From NCBI GenBank assembly GCA_041393965.1, contig JAWKJB010000002.1, positions 620,001 through 684,000 on the forward strand: a DNA stretch of 64,000 nucleotides, given 5' to 3'. This document shows positions 61,129-64,000 of the stretch, one piece after another. Every line of letters begins with the position of its first letter. Within the stretch, counting starts at the first letter, position 1. The DNA is from Acidimicrobiia bacterium. Lineage in GTDB: Bacteria; Actinomycetota; Acidimicrobiia; Spongiisociales; UBA5794. The notes below the pieces were generated by a model. That model saw only the letters and a list, made by a program, of their open reading frames with translations. It had not been told where the DNA came from and made no database searches. The position numbers and the translations under genes are program-made.

Positions 61129-62163
61129 TCAGGCCGGCGTTGTGACCTGGGAGTCCGCGGCGAATTCGTAGTCAGGGAAGTGGCATGCAGCCGGATGACC
61201 ATGGCCGCGATCGATGAGCTCCGGTTCCTCGTCTGCGCACTTCTGCTGTGCTTTCCAGCATCTGGTGCGGAACCGACAGCCCGAGGGCGGGTTCGTTGGG
61301 CTCGGGACATCGCCTTCGAGCATGATGCGCTTGCGGTCCTCTCGTCCGGTCGGGTCGGGAACCGGAACCGCCGACAGCAGCGCCTGGGTGTATGGATGTG
61401 CGGTTCGGTCGTAGACATCGAACTCGCCACCGGTCTCGACGATCTTGCCGAGGTACATGACGGCAACCCGGTCGACGATGTGGCGCACGACGGCGAGATC
61501 GTGGGCGATGAACAGGTACGAGACCCCGAATTCTTTCTGGATGTCCTTCAACAGATTGACAACCTGGGCCTGCACCGAGACATCGAGCGCCGATACGGGT
61601 TCGTCGCAGATGATCGTCTTGGGATTCATGGCAAGGGCTCGTGCGACGCCGATTCGTTGCCGTTGCCCGCCCGAGAACTGATGGGGATACCGGGACACAT
61701 TGTTCGGATTCAGCCCGACGATCTCGAGCAGTTCCTTCGTGCGGTCCTTCCGCTGGTTCTTCGGAAGCCCACCGTGGATGCTCCACGGTTCGGCGATGAT
61801 GTCACCAACGGTCATCCGGGGATTCAGCGACGCGTACGGGTCCTGGAAGATCACCGTGATCTCGCTGCGAAGGTCGCGCAGCTCGGATCTCGACATCTTG
61901 AAGATGTCTTTCCCGTCGAAGTAGGCCTCGCCCGAGGTCGGTTCTTCGAGCCTGAGAATCGTCCTCGCGGTGGTGGTCTTCCCGCAGCCGGATTCCCCGA
62001 CGAGACCGAGGGACTCCCCCGGATAGAGATCGAACGAGACATCGTCGACGGCCTGCACGACGCCGACGGTCTTCTTGAAGACGATGCCTTTGGTCACATT
62101 GAAATACTTCCTGAGGTTGCGAACCCTGAGGATCGGTTCGTCGGATCGGTGCTCAGGTGCCAC
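61129..62163 (-). CDS. Peptide ABC transporter ATP-binding protein DppF-like
   Basis: 344 aa. Walker A 'GESGCGKTTTAR', signature 'FSGGQRQRIGVARAL', Walker B 'TIICDEPVSALDVSVQAQV', and the C-terminal oligopeptide/dipeptide domain with four cysteines, 'GCRFRTRCWKAQQKC' plus a later C-x-x-x of 'AACHFPDY', which in Dpp/Opp ATPases bind an iron-sulphur cluster. 'VFKKTVGVVQAVDDVSFDLYPGES' marks it as the F-type subunit. GTG at 62163 overlaps the DppD stop by 11 bases. Last gene of the operon. Confidence 0.93.
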   Translation of the reverse strand: MAPEHRSDEPILRVRNLRKYFNVTKGIVFKKTVGVVQAVDDVSFDLYPGESLGLVGESGCGKTTTARTILRLEEPTSGEAYFDGKDIFKMSRSELRDLRSEITVIFQDPYASLNPRMTVGDIIAEPWSIHGGLPKNQRKDRTKELLEIVGLNPNNVSRYPHQFSGGQRQRIGVARALAMNPKTIICDEPVSALDVSVQAQVVNLLKDIQKEFGVSYLFIAHDLAVVRHIVDRVAVMYLGKIVETGGEFDVYDRTAHPYTQALLSAVPVPDPTGREDRKRIMLEGDVPSPTNPPSGCRFRTRCWKAQQKCADEEPELIDRGHGHPAACHFPDYEFAADSQVTTPA

Positions 62164-63223
62164 GCTGGATGTCCTCCCAGTAGAAACACGCAGATTCGTG
62201 ATCCTCGGCGACGACATCGAGCGGCGGGACCGACTCGGCACAGTTCGGCTGTGCGTACTTGCATCGCGGATGGAACACACACCCCGACGGGATGTTGAGC
62301 AGATCCGGTGGCGAACCCGGGATCGGTGTGAGTCGTTCGACATGAACATCAGGTCGCGCGATCGAGTCCATGAGCCCGAGCGTGTACGGATGCGCGGGAC
62401 GGTGGAAGATCTCGTCGATGGAGCCGCGTTCCATGCGCCGACCGGCATACATCACGGTCACCCGATCGGCGACCTCTGCCACAACGGCGAGGTCGTGGGT
62501 GATCAGGATCAACCCCATGCCGGTGTCCTGCTGCAGCTCGTTGAGGAGCTCCATGATCTGGCTCTGCACGGTCACATCGAGGGCGGTGGTCGGCTCGTCG
62601 GCGATGATGACATCGGGATCGAGGGACAACGCCATGGCGATCATGACGCGCTGGCGCATCCCGCCGGAGAACTCGTGCGGGTACGAGTTGACGCGCTCAG
62701 CCGCGGAGGGAATCTTGACGCGGTCCATCATCTCGATCGCCCGCTGCTTCGCGTCCTTGCGTGACAGCCCCTCGTGGATGCGGAACATCTCACCGATCTG
62801 CCAACCGACGGTGAAGACCGGGTTGAGCGCTGTCAAAGCGTCCTGGAACACCATTGCAATGCGTGTTCCCCGCACCTCCGGTACGACATGGGCGAGGGCC
62901 TTGGTCTTGCGATGGGCGGCGAAGAGGTCGACGCCTCGGAACTTGACACTGCCCTTGGTGACATAGCCGGGTGGTGTGTCGAGGATCCCCATCACGGCCT
63001 GGGCACTCACGCTTTTCCCCGAGCCCGACTCGCCGAGGATCGCAAGGGTCTCCTGCTGGTGCAAGGTGTATGACAAGCCGTTCACAGCCTTGACGATGCC
63101 GTCTTCGATCCGGAACTCGACATGCAGGTCCTCGACCTCCAACAGGGGTGCGTCGGGATCGAGGGGTCGTCCTGCGAGAGTCTCCTGGCGGATCTTCGGC
63201 TTCTTGGGTGCGGTCGTCGTCAT
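62153..63223 (-). CDS. Peptide ABC transporter ATP-binding protein DppD-like
   Basis: 356 aa, D-type ATPase. Walker A 'GESGSGKSVSAQAVMG', 'MVFQDALTALNPVFTVGWQIGEM', signature 'FSGGMRQRVMIAMAL', Walker B 'VIIADEPTTALDVTVQSQI', H-loop 'ITHDLAVVAE', and the cysteine-bearing C-terminal region 'SGCVFHPRCKYAQPNCAE'. ATG 63223 shares a base with the DppC stop (TGATG). Pairs with DppF to energise peptide uptake. Confidence 0.94.
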   Translation of the reverse strand: MTTTAPKKPKIRQETLAGRPLDPDAPLLEVEDLHVEFRIEDGIVKAVNGLSYTLHQQETLAILGESGSGKSVSAQAVMGILDTPPGYVTKGSVKFRGVDLFAAHRKTKALAHVVPEVRGTRIAMVFQDALTALNPVFTVGWQIGEMFRIHEGLSRKDAKQRAIEMMDRVKIPSAAERVNSYPHEFSGGMRQRVMIAMALSLDPDVIIADEPTTALDVTVQSQIMELLNELQQDTGMGLILITHDLAVVAEVADRVTVMYAGRRMERGSIDEIFHRPAHPYTLGLMDSIARPDVHVERLTPIPGSPPDLLNIPSGCVFHPRCKYAQPNCAESVPPLDVVAEDHESACFYWEDIQRGT

Positions 63224-64000
63224 CAGCGGAGTTTCGGGTCGAGGGCATCACGAAGAGCGTCACCCATCAGGATGAACGAAAACACGGTCACCGACAGGAA
63301 GATGCCGGGGAAGACGAGCAGGTACGGAGCGGTGATGATGCGCTGCTGTGCGGTGCTGATCATCAGACCCCACGAGATCGCTGGCAACTGCAACCCGACG
63401 CCGAGGAAGGACAGTGCTGCTTCCGCGGCGATGATGACGCCGATGTTGATCGCAGCCACGATGATCACCGGTGCGATCGCGTTGGGGAGCACATGCCGGA
63501 CGATGATGCGGGTGTTCCCTGCGCCCATTGCGCGCGCGGCATCCACATAGTCGTTGGCTTTGACGGCGAGCACCGACGATCGTACGAGGCGGAGCATCGT
63601 CGCCCACCCGAGCACAATCAGGACGAGGCTCACTTGCGGAATCCCGCGGCTCTGCGTGAGCGAAAGGATCACGATGCCGCCCAGGATGGTCGGGATCACG
63701 AACCAGATGTCGGTGATGCGACCGATGATGGAGTCGACAGCTCCGCCGTAGTAGCCAGCGATCGAACCACCGATGATCGCGATGATTGTCGAGAAGAACA
63801 CAACGACGATACCGATGGTGATCGACACCCGGGTTCCGTAGATGGTCCTCGAGTAGTAGTCGCATCCCTGGAGGTCCGTGCCGAACCAATGCTCGGAGCT
63901 CGGCCGCAGGAGCGAGTCGATGAGCTTGCAGTCCCTCGGGTCATGTGTCGCGAAGACGCTGGGAAAGAGCGAGATGATGACGAGAAGGATGATCATCACG
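63223..64000 (-). CDS. Peptide ABC transporter permease DppC-like (5' end outside window)
   Basis: The visible 258 codons cover most of a DppC-type permease: 'EHWFGTDLQGCDYYSRTIYGTRVSI' (the typical G-T-D-x-x-G-R-D variant with C-D-Y here), and the inner-membrane EAA loop 'YVDAARAMGAGNTRIIVRHVLPN'. 'SFLGVGLQLPAISWGLMI' and the final 'FSFILMGDALRDALDPKLR' are standard. The frame is open at the window edge, so the first TM region is cut off. The partner permease and binding protein would lie further right. Confidence 0.92.
   Translation of the reverse strand, partial: VMIILLVIISLFPSVFATHDPRDCKLIDSLLRPSSEHWFGTDLQGCDYYSRTIYGTRVSITIGIVVVFFSTIIAIIGGSIAGYYGGAVDSIIGRITDIWFVIPTILGGIVILSLTQSRGIPQVSLVLIVLGWATMLRLVRSSVLAVKANDYVDAARAMGAGNTRIIVRHVLPNAIAPVIIVAAINIGVIIAAEAALSFLGVGLQLPAISWGLMISTAQQRIITAPYLLVFPGIFLSVTVFSFILMGDALRDALDPKLR

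Overview
The window is a high-GC chromosomal segment from an actinobacterium, most likely of the class Acidimicrobiia. The grounds are the gcvH-garA-MerR-BFN-MerR gene order known from mycobacteria and other Actinobacteria, the many 4-base NTGA and 1-base TGATG gene overlaps, the Ku/LigD repair pair and the general look of the 16S gene. The phylum is a confident call; the class is a guess that a 16S search would settle. No phage, transposase or CRISPR array was seen.

Layout, left half. Bases 1-4590 hold a tightly packed run (DUF512 protein, Der GTPase, acyl-CoA carboxyltransferase, a tiny membrane protein and a class D beta-lactamase-like lipoprotein whose catalytic serine is missing). At 4.6-5.65 kb a tRNA-Pro(GGG) gene and its surroundings occur twice, the second copy degenerate, with a Phd/YefM-RelE type toxin-antitoxin pair between the copies. 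From 5.6 to 16.3 kb follow an MFS transporter, PgsA, and the GcvH-GarA-FtsR cluster interleaved with a D,D-carboxypeptidase, a phosphoribosyltransferase, a BFN-type nuclease and a K+ channel-like protein, then MerR, a nuclease-fold protein with a probable CTG start, GcvT and a lipase. From 16.3 to 31.5 kb come mostly metabolic genes: adenosine deaminase, RNase HII, glutaryl-CoA dehydrogenase, aldehyde dehydrogenase, SDR and 3-hydroxyisobutyrate dehydrogenase families, an HD-GYP protein, a BenE-like transporter and an ABC-2 exporter. A glycosidase-like lipoprotein gene is broken by a one-base frameshift.

Layout, right half. From 31.5 to 45 kb are an ABC-F ATPase, a DUF3179 lipoprotein gene bracketed by inverted repeats, a nitroreductase, AlaX, an FTR1 iron permease with a cupredoxin-like lipoprotein behind a perfect 16-bp palindrome, a D-amino-acid oxidase-like flavoprotein, SURF1, gamma-glutamyltransferase, an SSB-like protein and a TPR protein. 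The rRNA operon (16S-23S-5S, minus strand) occupies about 45.6-52.7 kb. Its 23S gene is about 2 kb too long because three group I introns sit within 29 nucleotides of the mature rRNA, at E. coli positions 1923, 1931 and 1951, in helices 69-71 of the ribosomal active centre. Two of them carry single-motif LAGLIDADG endonuclease genes, and one internal exon is only 8 nt long. This is the most remarkable structure in the window.

After the rRNA operon come a cupredoxin/beta-helix/membrane fusion lipoprotein coupled to a GT-C glycosyltransferase, then a divergent non-homologous end-joining locus: ligD on one strand and ku on the other, with ku overlapping a gene for an unusual MerR-TPR fusion. A peptide ABC transporter operon (DppF, DppD, DppC) runs off the right edge.
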